Assembly: GCA_002398405.1 (NCBI GenBank)
Contig: DGYN01000127.1
Coordinates: 30,443-50,908, forward strand
Direction: 5' to 3'
DNA length: 20,466 nt
DNA from: Caulobacteraceae bacterium UBA5005
Lineage (GTDB): Bacteria > Pseudomonadota > Alphaproteobacteria > Caulobacterales > Caulobacteraceae
Position numbers and translations under genes: made by a program. Every line of letters starts with the position of its first letter. Within the stretch, counting starts at the first letter, position 1. Below the pieces are notes generated by a model. It was not told the origin of the DNA and searched no databases. It saw nothing but the letters and a program-made list of their open reading frames with translations. Shown in pieces: positions 13,214 to 20,466 of this stretch.

Positions 13214-14077
13214 ATGAGCAAGCGTTTCGAAGGCACCAAGGAATACGTCGCCACCGAAGACCTGAAGGTCGCGGTCAACGCCGCCATCGCGCTGGAGCGC
13301 CCCCTGCTCATCAAGGGCGAGCCCGGCACCGGCAAGACAGTCCTGGCCTATGAAGTCGCCAAGGCCCTGAAGGCACCGCTCCTCACCTGGCACATCAAGT
13401 CAACCACCAAGGCCCACCAGGGTCTTTATGAATACGATGCCGTGACCCGTCTGCGGGATTCCCAGCTTGGCGAAGAACGGGTCAAGGACGTCCGCAACTA
13501 CATCAAGAAGGGCAAGCTCTGGGAGGCGTTCGACGCACCCGAGCGCCCGGTGCTGCTGATCGACGAGATCGACAAGGCCGATATCGAGTTTCCGAACGAC
13601 CTGCTGCAGGAACTCGACCGGATGGAATTCTATGTCTACGAGACGGACGAGACCATCGCGGCCAAGGTGCGGCCGGTAGTGATCATCACCTCGAACAACG
13701 AAAAGGAACTGCCGGACGCCTTCCTGCGCCGGTGCTTCTTCCATTATATCAAGTTCCCGGACGAGGAGACGATGAACGCGATCGTCGATGTCCACTATCC
13801 GGGGATCAAGCAGAAGCTCGTCGCCGAGGCCCTGCGGATCTTCTACGATATGCGCAAGGTGCCGGGGCTGAAGAAGAAGCCCTCGACCAGCGAACTGCTG
13901 GACTGGCTGAAGCTCCTGATGGTCGAGGATATCGACGAGGCGACGCTGCGCGAGCGCGACCCCAACAAGCTTGTCCCGCCGCTGGCCGGCGCCCTCCTCA
14001 AGAACGAGCAGGACGTCCACCTGTTCGAGCGCCTCGCCTTCCTGGCGCGGCGCGAAGGCGTTCGTCCGGGGCAGTAG
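13214..14077 (+). CDS. MoxR-type AAA+ ATPase
   Basis: 287 residues, a typical MoxR size. Walker A GEPGTGKT (35-42), Walker B VLLIDEID (113-120), sensor 1 ITSNNE (158-163) and the arginine pair FLRRC (170-174) are all present, so it should bind and hydrolyse ATP. MoxR ATPases act as chaperones that mature metal- or cofactor-containing complexes, usually together with a VWA-domain protein encoded next door (CoxE or similar). The start is ATG 13214, shortly after GGGGA, and the protein begins before the conserved domain without extension. The next gene codes for a secreted protein rather than a VWA protein, so the partner must lie elsewhere. Substrate unknown. Confidence 0.93.
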   Translation: MSKRFEGTKEYVATEDLKVAVNAAIALERPLLIKGEPGTGKTVLAYEVAKALKAPLLTWHIKSTTKAHQGLYEYDAVTRLRDSQLGEERVKDVRNYIKKGKLWEAFDAPERPVLLIDEIDKADIEFPNDLLQELDRMEFYVYETDETIAAKVRPVVIITSNNEKELPDAFLRRCFFHYIKFPDEETMNAIVDVHYPGIKQKLVAEALRIFYDMRKVPGLKKKPSTSELLDWLKLLMVEDIDEATLRERDPNKLVPPLAGALLKNEQDVHLFERLAFLARREGVRPGQ

Positions 14078-14129
14078 CGCAAAGGTTGGTTTCGACCTAA
14101 CCTCGCCCTTGGGAGCGGGGAATTCCACC

Positions 14130-15200
14130 ATGAAGATGCTAGGCCTTTCAGCCGTGGTTCTGGCCGCCGCCATCGCCACGCCAGCCTTCGCCCAGCTGCC
14201 GCCCTGTGCACGGCAAGAGCCGACCCCGGGGCGCGCGGTCTCCAGCGATCCGCAAGCTGTCGGTTCAATGACGGGAGCGATCCTGCTGGGCGCCGGCTTC
14301 CCGGAGGATGACGGCAAGTCGCTCAAGGGTGAAGCGAAATGCGCTTTTGGCGAGGCCATAACCGTCGGAAGCGTGTCCTACACCGTCACCGACAGCGACG
14401 ACATCATGGTGGCGCGGCGGATTGTTTCCACCACCCCCAATGCCCCCGCTTTCTATTTGTCGCGGATGCTCGCGGGCCTAGCGGGCGGCAGGCCGCAGTT
14501 GGGATTGGTCAGTATCACGCCTGGCGGCCTTGGCGCCTGGGTCATCTACGACGGCCTGCCGTCCAATCAGGTGCTGCAGCAGGACATCACCAACATAGTG
14601 GCGGGGCGCATGAGCCCCATGGTGATGCGCAAGGCCGGGACAAAGAACATTGAAATCACCATGCCCGGCAAGGAGGAAGAGCCTCCCGAGCCCTGGCAGG
14701 GCAAGCGGGCCGACGGGAAGGTATTCGTCTCCGAGCGCCGCGGCGGCGTGCGCCACGTGCTGACCGGCTTCATCTGTCCGGAAAGGGTCGGGGCGTTCCC
14801 GCGAACCGATCTGATGTCCTTTGACGGCAAGACCGGCGGCCATGACGTCGCCTGCCGCTACGGGGCGACACGGAATACCGAGACCTGGTTCACCTTCTAT
14901 TTGACGGAACTTCCAGACGAGACGCATGCCGACATCTTCGCCCTCTATGTGAGAAACGCCAAGGAAGCATCCGGGGCAGGCGTGACGCTCGCCTCGCCGG
15001 TCCCCGTCGGTCCCTCCCCCGCCCCGACCAGCGCCGAGTTCTGGGAGGGACGCTCTGGCGCTTCCGAGGGGCTGACGCTTTCCTCAATTGGGCCGTGGCG
15101 CGTGAAGATGCGCGTGACTATGAGGCCGGGCGACGACGCCAAGGTCGCCGAAGCGGCGGCGGCGCTCTACCAAGCCGCTTATGAGCAGGTGAAGCCCTAG
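14130..15200 (+). CDS. Secreted protein of unknown function
   Basis: 356 residues. Clear Sec signal peptide: MKMLGLSAVVLAAAIATPAFA with predicted cleavage after AFA (about residue 21). The mature protein has at least four Cys (for example in QLPPCARQE, GEAKCAFGE, GFICPERVG, DVACRYGA) that could pair in the periplasm, a Pro/Glu-rich EEEPPEPWQ stretch near the middle, and no transmembrane segment. I recognise no domain. I chose ATG 14130 because the signal peptide starts there; the frame stays open upstream into the end of moxR but without coding features of its own. It is 52 bp downstream of moxR on the same strand and may be cotranscribed. Confidence 0.78.
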   Translation: MKMLGLSAVVLAAAIATPAFAQLPPCARQEPTPGRAVSSDPQAVGSMTGAILLGAGFPEDDGKSLKGEAKCAFGEAITVGSVSYTVTDSDDIMVARRIVSTTPNAPAFYLSRMLAGLAGGRPQLGLVSITPGGLGAWVIYDGLPSNQVLQQDITNIVAGRMSPMVMRKAGTKNIEITMPGKEEEPPEPWQGKRADGKVFVSERRGGVRHVLTGFICPERVGAFPRTDLMSFDGKTGGHDVACRYGATRNTETWFTFYLTELPDETHADIFALYVRNAKEASGAGVTLASPVPVGPSPAPTSAEFWEGRSGASEGLTLSSIGPWRVKMRVTMRPGDDAKVAEAAAALYQAAYEQVKP

Positions 15201-15250
15201 CCGTTGCCAGCACGGGCCTATAGGCCTACCTCCCTCCCCGGAGGATAGCT

Positions 15251-15892
15251 TTGGCCAAGGCGAAACAAAGCAAGACCGTGCCCCGCGCCTGGCAGCGCAT
15301 GCTGTCGGGGCGTCGGCTGGACCTGCTCGATCCCTCGCCACTGGATGTCGAAATCGAAGACATCGCCCATGGCCTGGCCCGGGTCGCGCGCTGGAACGGC
15401 CAGACGGTGGGAGAGCACGGCTATTCGGTGGCCCAGCACTCGATGCTGGTAGAGGAAATCACCGCTGAGCTGTCGCCTGGGATCGAGCCGCGCTGGCGCC
15501 TGGCCGCCCTGCTGCACGACGCCTCGGAATACGTCATCGGCGACATGATCAGCCCCTTTAAGGCGGCGCTCGGCCTCGACTACCGGACCTTCGAGGAACG
15601 GCTGGAAACGGCGGTGCACATCCGCTTCGGCCTGCCGCCCAAGCTGCCGGCGGCGGTCAAGGCGGTGATCAAACAGGCGGACCGGGCGAGCGCCTATCTG
15701 GAGGCGACCCAGCTTGCCGGGTTTTCCCTGGAGGAGGCGCTGGGCTTCTTCGGCGCCCCGGCCAACGGCTTTCACGCCCAGCTGGAGCCACTGCCCGCGC
15801 AGGTGGTGCAGGAGCGCTATCTGCACCGCTTCCACCTGCTGTCCGAAGCGGCGGGGTTTGAGCCCGCTCGGCAGGCGGACAATACCGAATGA
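15251..15892 (+). CDS. HD-domain phosphohydrolase (YfbR-like)
   Basis: 213 residues. It holds the metal-binding HD signature: GEHGYSVAQHS with His63, ALLHDASEYVIGDM with His89-Asp90 and Glu93, and KQADRAS with Asp144. The spacing fits YfbR-like 5'-nucleotidases, which release phosphate from (deoxy)nucleoside monophosphates; the exact substrate cannot be read from sequence. Cytosolic. The start is TTG 15251 with GGAGG 6 nt upstream. The end overlaps the next gene by 4 nt (ATGA), indicating translational coupling with the NrtR/NadQ-type regulator and hinting at a shared role in nucleotide or NAD metabolism. Confidence 0.88.
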   Translation: MAKAKQSKTVPRAWQRMLSGRRLDLLDPSPLDVEIEDIAHGLARVARWNGQTVGEHGYSVAQHSMLVEEITAELSPGIEPRWRLAALLHDASEYVIGDMISPFKAALGLDYRTFEERLETAVHIRFGLPPKLPAAVKAVIKQADRASAYLEATQLAGFSLEEALGFFGAPANGFHAQLEPLPAQVVQERYLHRFHLLSEAAGFEPARQADNTE

Positions 15893-16845
15893 CCGCGCCG
15901 CTTTCCGTCGTCATCGGCCTTTCCGCCGTGATCATCGCCGTCGAAGAGGACGAGACGGTTGTCCTTACGGTCAAGCCGCACGATCCCAGGGCCAGCGCGC
16001 CCTCAACCGTGGCGGGCCTGCCCTTTGGGCCCTTCGACCCGCAGGTGCGGACTTTCGAGCTGTCTCTGCGCGCCTTCGTCGCCGAACAGACGGGCCTGGA
16101 TCTCGGCTATGTGGAGCAGCTCTACACCTTCGGCGACGAGGGGCGTGACGCCCCGCTGGCCGATATCGGCGCGGGCGCGGCGCGGGTTATCTCTGTGGGC
16201 TACCTGGCGCTGCGGCCCAGGGCCGCGGAGACCGGCGCCCCCGACGCCGACTGGGCAAGCTGGACACGGTTTTTTCCGTGGGAGGACTGGCGCGCGGGCC
16301 GGCCGCCGATGATCGATGAGGTAATCGCGCCCGCCCTTTCCGCCTGGACGGGCCGCTCCGCGGAGCGCGCCTCACGGGTTCGCGCCCTGTTCGCACTGGA
16401 CGGCGCGCGCTGGAATGAGGAGCGGGTGCTGGAGCGCTATGAACTGCTCTACGAGGCGGGGCTGGTGGCCGAGGCGGTGCGTGACAGGGGGACCGGCGCG
16501 GCGCTCAATCTCGGCGAGCCGATGATCTCCGACCACCGCCGCATCCTGGCGACCGGTCTTGGCCGCCTGCGCGGCAAGCTGCGCTATCGCCCGGTGGTGT
16601 TTGAGCTGACGCCGCCTGAATTCACCCTCTGGTCCCTGCAACGGACGGTGGAAGGCATCGCCGGCGTCGCCCTGCACAAGCAGAACTTTCGGCGCGGGCT
16701 GGACCGGACGGGACTGGTGGAGGGCCTGGGCCGCTTCGATCGCGGGGCGGGCGGGCGGCCGGCGGAGCTGTTCCGCTTCAACCGCGAACAGGCAGGGCTC
16801 GGACCCGCGGTGGGTCTGGCCCTGCCCTTGCTTCGTGAATCCTAG
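15889..16845 (+). CDS. Nudix-related transcription regulator of the NrtR/NadQ type
   Basis: 318 residues, two domains. The N-terminal part (about 1-190) is a Nudix-like fold. Its Nudix box is broken: where REUxEExGU is expected the protein reads A62-F-V-A-E66-Q67-T-G69-L, so most metal-binding glutamates are missing. The C-terminal part (about 205-305) matches the winged-helix region of NrtR proteins: ISDHRRILATGLGRLRGKLRY, TPPEFTLWSLQRTVEG, HKQNFRRGLDRTGLVEG, GRPAELFRFNRE. NrtR-type proteins repress NAD synthesis genes and sense ADP-ribose-like ligands; an alphaproteobacterial relative is called NadQ. This one is likely a ligand sensor rather than an enzyme. The gene overlaps the HD gene by 4 nt and converges on the next gene with a 6-bp gap. 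Confidence 0.82.
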   Translation: MTAPLSVVIGLSAVIIAVEEDETVVLTVKPHDPRASAPSTVAGLPFGPFDPQVRTFELSLRAFVAEQTGLDLGYVEQLYTFGDEGRDAPLADIGAGAARVISVGYLALRPRAAETGAPDADWASWTRFFPWEDWRAGRPPMIDEVIAPALSAWTGRSAERASRVRALFALDGARWNEERVLERYELLYEAGLVAEAVRDRGTGAALNLGEPMISDHRRILATGLGRLRGKLRYRPVVFELTPPEFTLWSLQRTVEGIAGVALHKQNFRRGLDRTGLVEGLGRFDRGAGGRPAELFRFNREQAGLGPAVGLALPLLRES

Positions 16846-16851
16846 ATCGCC

Positions 16852-17346
16852 TTAGCGGAAGCGGCGGACATAGCCGATCGACCAGACGTCGGCGTCGCCG
16901 TCATCGAAGTCCAGTTTGGTGTAGTCGATGCGGACGCCGTTCTTGCCGTCGAGGAAGAACTTGGCGCCGGCGCCATAGGCCAGCCCGCTATCATCGGAGC
17001 TCAAGCCGGCCGCCTCAACTTCACCGCCCGCATAGCCGACACGGGCGAAAATGGCGGCGTTCTCCGATATATCGGCCGTTGCTGTGGCGTAGACGCCGTA
17101 CATCGTCTTCAATTCAGCGGTGACGCCGGGAATGATGTCGTCGTCGCCGACGCCGAACGCGAATTCGCCTTCGAGGCCGATGAAGTTCGAGGACTGCCAG
17201 GAGAGGGCGCCCCGAATCGCGCCCAGATCGACGTCTTCAACGCTGACGCTGGCGTAGCTGACCGAACCCTCGATGTTTTGGGCCATCGCCGGCGCGGCAA
17301 AACCCATCAGGGCGACCGCCGCGGCCGCCGCTAGATACTTTTTCAT
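16852..17346 (-). CDS. Small outer-membrane beta-barrel protein 1
   Basis: 164 residues. Signal peptide MKKYLAAAAAVALMGFAAPAMA, then alternating strands (IEGSVSYASVSVED, NGVRIDYTKLDFDD) ending in VWSIGYVRRFR, with a C-terminal aromatic plus Arg end as in small porin-like or OmpA-type barrels of about eight strands. It probably lies in the outer membrane; function unknown. It is 30-50 % identical by eye to the neighbour at 17612-18136 and clearly a tandem duplicate. Start ATG 17346 with GGGAG 8 nt upstream. Its 3' end faces the NrtR-type gene. Confidence 0.88.
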   Translation of the reverse strand: MKKYLAAAAAVALMGFAAPAMAQNIEGSVSYASVSVEDVDLGAIRGALSWQSSNFIGLEGEFAFGVGDDDIIPGVTAELKTMYGVYATATADISENAAIFARVGYAGGEVEAAGLSSDDSGLAYGAGAKFFLDGKNGVRIDYTKLDFDDGDADVWSIGYVRRFR

Positions 17347-17519
17347 GGTGAACTCCCAGTCTGGATGGGGCTTTTGCCTAACCCCTGTGCAACCGCCTCG
17401 ATACGCGCGGCTTTTTTACGCAATTCCATATGGACCCGGCGGCTCGATTCGCCTGTAGCGCCATCGCCACAGTCGTAAGCTAAGCTTGCGCCTGAGGTTT
17501 CCCCTCGCGTCTCTCGCGC
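17347..17519. other. Upstream region of beta-barrel gene 1
   Basis: This stretch holds the ribosome site of the downstream barrel gene and probably its promoter. On the minus strand TTGCGT (17425-17420) is a possible -35 element, but no good -10 follows. CCATATGG (17428-17435) is a perfect 8-bp palindrome. I see no open reading frame with coding character here. Confidence 0.3.
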
Positions 17520-17553
17520 GCAGTCCTGCACCGGGGGGGATTGGCAGGACTGC
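17520..17553. repeat. Inverted repeat with a seven-G/seven-C loop
   Basis: GCAGTCCTGC (17520-17529) and GCAGGACTGC (17544-17553) form a perfect 10-bp stem. The 14-nt loop contains seven consecutive G on the plus strand, that is seven C on the minus strand. It lies 4 bp from the terminator hairpin at 17558-17594 and is not followed by a T-run. Confidence 0.7.
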
Positions 17554-17557
17554 ACGA

Positions 17558-17594
17558 AAACGGCGCGCCTTCGCGGATCGACGGCGCGCCGTTT
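17558..17594 (-). terminator. Terminator of beta-barrel gene 2
   Basis: AAACGGCGCGCC (17558-17569) and GGCGCGCCGTTT (17583-17594) form a perfect 12-bp stem with a 13-nt loop, starting 17 nt after the stop codon of the barrel gene. On the minus strand it runs into TTTTCG; on the plus strand into GTTTGCTTTT, so it could work in both directions. Confidence 0.8.
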
Positions 17595-17611
17595 GCTTTT
17601 CTCCGCCGCCG

Positions 17612-18136
17612 TTAGCGGAAGCGGCGGACGTAGCTCACCGACCAGACGTCGACGTCTTCACCGTCATCGAAATCGTGTTTGGTGTAGTCGGCGCGCAAAC
17701 CGTTCTTTCCGTCGAAAAAGAACTGGGCGCCCGCGCCGTAGTTCCAGCTTTGATCGCTGCCTGGGACTGAGACGCCCGCGGCGCTGGCCTCGATCTTCTG
17801 GGTCCCATAGCCGACCCGGCCGAAGATGCGTCCGTTCTCGCCCAAGGGGACGCCGGCCGTGGCGTAGAGGGCGGCGGCGTACTTCAGCTCAACATCGACA
17901 TTGAGAGCCGGCGGGCCGGCGACGGTGACGCGGTCGTCATTGACGCCGAAGGAGCCTTCGGCCTCAATGCCGAGGACCTGCGAGGTCCAACCCAGACGAG
18001 CGGTCACCGCGCCCAGATCAACGCCTTCCGCGTCAACCTTGCTGTAGCCGATCGACCCGTCGATGGATTGGGCGAAGGCGGGCGCGGCGAACGCGCCGAG
18101 ACCGGCGGCGAGGGCCGCTGCGATAACGAATTTCAT
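17612..18136 (-). CDS. Small outer-membrane beta-barrel protein 2
   Basis: 174 residues. Signal peptide MKFVIAAALAAGLGAFAAPAFA, then QSIDGSIGYSKVDAEGVDLG and alternating beta strands, ending in VWSVSYVRRFR. The blocks IDGSIGYSKVDAEGVDLGAV, FFFDGKNGLRADYTKHDFDD and the terminal strand line up with those of barrel protein 1, so the two arose by tandem duplication. Predicted small porin-like barrel in the outer membrane; function unknown. Start ATG 18136 with GGAGT 5-9 nt upstream. Has its own strong terminator, so the two copies can be expressed separately. Confidence 0.88.
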   Translation of the reverse strand: MKFVIAAALAAGLGAFAAPAFAQSIDGSIGYSKVDAEGVDLGAVTARLGWTSQVLGIEAEGSFGVNDDRVTVAGPPALNVDVELKYAAALYATAGVPLGENGRIFGRVGYGTQKIEASAAGVSVPGSDQSWNYGAGAQFFFDGKNGLRADYTKHDFDDGEDVDVWSVSYVRRFR

Positions 18137-18268
18137 GGGGGAACTCCTATTTGCTTAGGCCCGACACCCTGAGCAGCCGAGTTCCCAACGCCTAAAGTTT
18201 GGACAGGGTTTCGCGGGTGCGAAGGGATAACAGCACGTGTCGCCCGCGGGCCACAGTCGCGCCGGGGT

Positions 18269-19186
18269 CTAACCGATGCCGCGCGCGCGCATGGCGGCGA
18301 CGGCCGCGCGTTCCCGCTCGAAAGGCGTTTCCTCCCAGCGCAGGCGGGTCAGATCGCCCAAGGCCGCGTAACCCTCACGCCCAAAGCGGGCTTTCAGGGA
18401 CTGGGCGACGAAGGCCTCGCCCTGTGCACGCCGGCGGGCGACCAGGCGCGGGCCGGCGAGGCTGTCACTCAACTTGGTCAGAGCGTCGATGAGGGGCTCG
18501 ATCCCCTCCCCGCTCGAGGCCGAGCAGGTCATCACCTTGGGCGGATCGCCGTCGCGCACCGCCAGGGCAAGCGAGGCTTTCAGATCGGCCGCAGCCTTGC
18601 GGGCCACGGCGCCCATGTCGGCCTTGGTGACCACGGCGATGTCTGGGATTTCCATCACGCCCGCCTTCATGAACTGCAGGGCGTCGCCCGAGGCCGGCTG
18701 GGCGCAGAACAGAACCATGTCGGCGATGTCGGCGATCTCGGTTTCGCTCTGACCGACCCCGACGGTCTCGATCAGGGTCCAGTCATAGAGGGCGCGGAAA
18801 AGGACGCTGGCCGGTGCGGCAAGATCCGCCAGCCCCCCCAGCCGGTCACGGGCCGCAAAGGAGCGGACGAAGACGCCCTGGTCGGCGGGATCGGCGTCGA
18901 TGCGGGCCCGGTCGCCGAGGATGGCCCCACCGGACGTGCGCGAGGAGGGATCGACGGCCAGCACAGCGACGGTCTTGCCGCGCGCACGCAGGGCTTTGAC
19001 CAAGGCGTTGGCGAGGGTGGACTTGCCCACCCCGGGCGGGCCAGTAAGACCGAGCGAGAGACCCGTCTGCGCGCCCCAAGCTTCGTCGAGCAGAGCTTGT
19101 GCCGCCTTGTCGTCAGGGTTGGATTCGAGGGTGGCGAGCGCGGATGCGAGCGCTTTCTTGCCGCCAGATCGAACCGCCTTGATCAC
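18269..19186 (-). CDS. meaB: MeaB/ArgK-type G3E GTPase (methylmalonyl-CoA mutase chaperone family)
   Basis: 305 residues. P-loop TGPPGVGKST (48-57), the family signature VDPSSRTSGGAILGDRAR (79-95), ETVGVGQSETEI (140-151) and the base-specificity motif TKAD (187-190) are all present. MeaB proteins bind methylmalonyl-CoA mutase, guard it from inactivation and gate loading of adenosylcobalamin. The segment between GDRAR and ETVGVGQSE is divergent (ASVLFRALYDWTLIE) compared with the ArgK sequences I remember. The start is GTG 19186, whose G is shared with the TAG stop of ppdK (TAGTG, 1-nt overlap), so translation is coupled. No mutase gene lies in the window. Confidence 0.9.
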   Translation of the reverse strand: MIKAVRSGGKKALASALATLESNPDDKAAQALLDEAWGAQTGLSLGLTGPPGVGKSTLANALVKALRARGKTVAVLAVDPSSRTSGGAILGDRARIDADPADQGVFVRSFAARDRLGGLADLAAPASVLFRALYDWTLIETVGVGQSETEIADIADMVLFCAQPASGDALQFMKAGVMEIPDIAVVTKADMGAVARKAAADLKASLALAVRDGDPPKVMTCSASSGEGIEPLIDALTKLSDSLAGPRLVARRRAQGEAFVAQSLKARFGREGYAALGDLTRLRWEETPFERERAAVAAMRARGIG

Positions 19187-20466
19187 TAGCCCGTCCCCGC
19201 CAGGGCCGCCTGCGCCGCCGCCAGCCTCGCGATGGGCACGCGGTAGGGGGAGCAGGAGACGTAATCCAGGCCCGCCGCATCGCAGAACGCGATCGACGCC
19301 GGGTCGCCGCCGTGCTCGCCGCAGATTCCGAGCTTGATGTCCGGGCGAACTGCCCTGCCCCGCTCGGCCGCGATCTTGATCAGGTCGCCAACGCCTTCCT
19401 GGTCGAGGGTGGCGAAGGGATCTTTGTCGAAAATTCCCTTCTTCAGATACGCCTCGAAGAACTTGGCGTCATCGCGGCTGATGCCGAAGGTGGTTTGCGT
19501 CAGGTCGTTGGTGCCGAAGGAGAAGAACTCGGCGTTCTCCGCCAGGTCGCCCGCCCGGATCGCGGCGCGGGGCAGTTCGATCATGGTGCCGACCTTGTAG
19601 GCGACCGGCTTTCCGTGAGCGGCGACCACCTCGGCCACGGTGCGGTCGGTGAGGTCCCTGAGGAACCTCATCTCCTCGCCCTTGCCGACCAGGGGATGCA
19701 TGATTTCCGGGATCGGGGCGGGCTTGCCGCTGGCCGCCACTTCCAGGGCGGCCTCGGCGATGGCGCGGACCTGCATCTCGTAGATCTCAGGATAGGAGAC
19801 GCCGAGCCGGCAACCACGATGGCCAAGCATGGGATTGCTTTCGTGCAGTTCCTTGGCCCGGTCCATGAGGCGCTTGGGATCGAGCCCGGTGGCCGCCGCC
19901 ACGGCCAAGACGTCGGCCTCCTTGTGGGGCAGGAACTCGTGCAGCGGCGGGTCCAGCAGCCGGATGGTGACCGGCAGGCCCTCCATGATGGTGAAAAGGG
20001 CGACGAAGTCCGCCTTCTGGAAGGGTTCGATCTTGGCCAGAGCGGCGCGGCGCCCGGCCTCGTCGTCAGCCAGGATCATCTCGCGCACGGCGGCGATCCG
20101 CGTGTCGTCGAAGAACATGTGCTCGGTGCGGCATAGGCCTATGCCTTCGGCCCCGAACTGGCGGGCGGCGGCGGCGTCCATCGGAGTTTCCGCGTTGGCG
20201 CGGATCCCTAAGCGCCTGTGCTCGTCGGCCCAACTCATCAGGAGAGAGAAGTCGCCGGAAAGCTCGGGCTCGATCATCTTCACCGCACCCGCCAGAACAT
20301 CGCCCTTGGAGCCGTCGATGGTGATGATCTCGCCCGCCTTGAACACCCGGCCGCGGACCTTCATCTCGCCGGCGGCCGCATCGATGCGGATATCACCGGC
20401 GCCGGAGACGCAGGGCCGGCCCATGCCGCGGGCGACCACGGCCGCGTGGCTGGTCATGCCGCCGCG
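19186..20466 (-). CDS. ppdK: Pyruvate, phosphate dikinase, C-terminal part (gene runs off the right edge)
   Basis: About 426 C-terminal residues are visible. They begin inside the phosphohistidine swivelling domain (RGGMTSHAAVVARGMG, with the phosphorylated His) and continue through the PEP/pyruvate TIM-barrel domain: GIGLCRTEHMFFDD, FFSFGTNDLTQTTFG, and GICGEHGGDP with the catalytic Cys. The enzyme interconverts pyruvate, ATP and phosphate with PEP, AMP and diphosphate, feeding gluconeogenesis. The ATP-grasp N-terminal half lies beyond the window. The stop TAG shares its G with the meaB GTG. Confidence 0.97.
   Translation of the reverse strand, partial: RGGMTSHAAVVARGMGRPCVSGAGDIRIDAAAGEMKVRGRVFKAGEIITIDGSKGDVLAGAVKMIEPELSGDFSLLMSWADEHRRLGIRANAETPMDAAAARQFGAEGIGLCRTEHMFFDDTRIAAVREMILADDEAGRRAALAKIEPFQKADFVALFTIMEGLPVTIRLLDPPLHEFLPHKEADVLAVAAATGLDPKRLMDRAKELHESNPMLGHRGCRLGVSYPEIYEMQVRAIAEAALEVAASGKPAPIPEIMHPLVGKGEEMRFLRDLTDRTVAEVVAAHGKPVAYKVGTMIELPRAAIRAGDLAENAEFFSFGTNDLTQTTFGISRDDAKFFEAYLKKGIFDKDPFATLDQEGVGDLIKIAAERGRAVRPDIKLGICGEHGGDPASIAFCDAAGLDYVSCSPYRVPIARLAAAQAALAGTG

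Noticed and set aside
13971..14129. Upstream extension of the secreted protein
   Set aside because: The frame is open into moxR, but the residues are Arg/Ser-rich shadow sequence and a clean signal peptide starts at 14130.
13400..14359. 319-aa minus-strand open frame opposite moxR
   Set aside because: Antisense to a MoxR protein with all ATPase motifs; the shadow has no motif of its own.
18212..18248. 8-bp stem downstream of meaB as a terminator
   Set aside because: The loop is long (21 nt), one pair is G-T and there is no T-run; it may be chance in GC-rich DNA.
1..20466. CRISPR arrays, insertion sequences, tRNA or rRNA genes, prophage
   Set aside because: I saw no regularly spaced repeats, transposase, integrase, tRNA-like cloverleaf or rRNA sequence. 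Gene content and style are uniform and chromosomal.

Overview
The window (about 20.5 kb, high GC) looks like a chromosomal segment from an alphaproteobacterium of the Caulobacteraceae (Caulobacter/Phenylobacterium type). The evidence is a FlaEY-flagellin-FlaG-flagellin-FlaF-FlbT-FlmG block characteristic of that family, FljK-like flagellin termini, a GTTC-N7-GTTC LexA box before ssb, a sigma-54 flagellin promoter with FlbD/ftr-like palindromes, and many TTG/GTG starts. No mobile element, CRISPR array, rRNA or tRNA was seen. The species is inferred from gene content only.

Left part (1-4100, all minus strand): the 5' end of gyrA at the window edge, preceded by a DUF2269-type membrane protein, an SDR-DoxX fusion and ssb. 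These three are tightly packed. ssb has a good sigma-70-type promoter with a LexA box just upstream. Upstream of ssb lie two overlapping genes for small exported or membrane-anchored proteins of unknown function that share a cysteine-bracketed motif.

Flagellar part (4133-12845): flaEY, a divergent flagellin, a FlaG-family gene, an FljK-like flagellin, a LOG-family hydrolase gene, flaF and flbT all lie on the minus strand. Divergent from flbT is a TPR-glycosyltransferase gene matching the flagellin O-glycosyltransferase FlmG (formerly FlbA). Together they would make, dose (FlbT/FlaF post-transcriptional control), glycosylate and help secrete flagellin. The FljK-like gene has the clearest control region: a sigma-54 -24/-12 element, two CGGCA...TGCCG palindromes and a leader hairpin that can cover the ribosome binding site. 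The flmG/flbT divergent region holds a near-consensus CtrA box and a perfect 14-bp palindrome.

Right part (12938-20466): a 63-aa protein with an FPASDP motif and a strong terminator, a MoxR-type AAA ATPase without its usual VWA partner, a secreted protein of unknown function, an HD-domain phosphohydrolase overlapping an NrtR/NadQ-type regulator with a degenerate Nudix box, two tandemly duplicated small outer-membrane beta-barrel genes separated by paired hairpins, and a meaB-type GTPase gene coupled by a 1-nt overlap to the 3' part of ppdK, which runs off the window. No gene-free stretch exceeds 300 bases; the longest (17347-17611) is described below.

I did not find a convincing wholly new system. 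The most worthwhile leads are the FlaEY architecture, the flagellin control region, the Cys-motif protein pair, the HD/NadQ-like pair and the paired hairpins with a poly-C/G loop.
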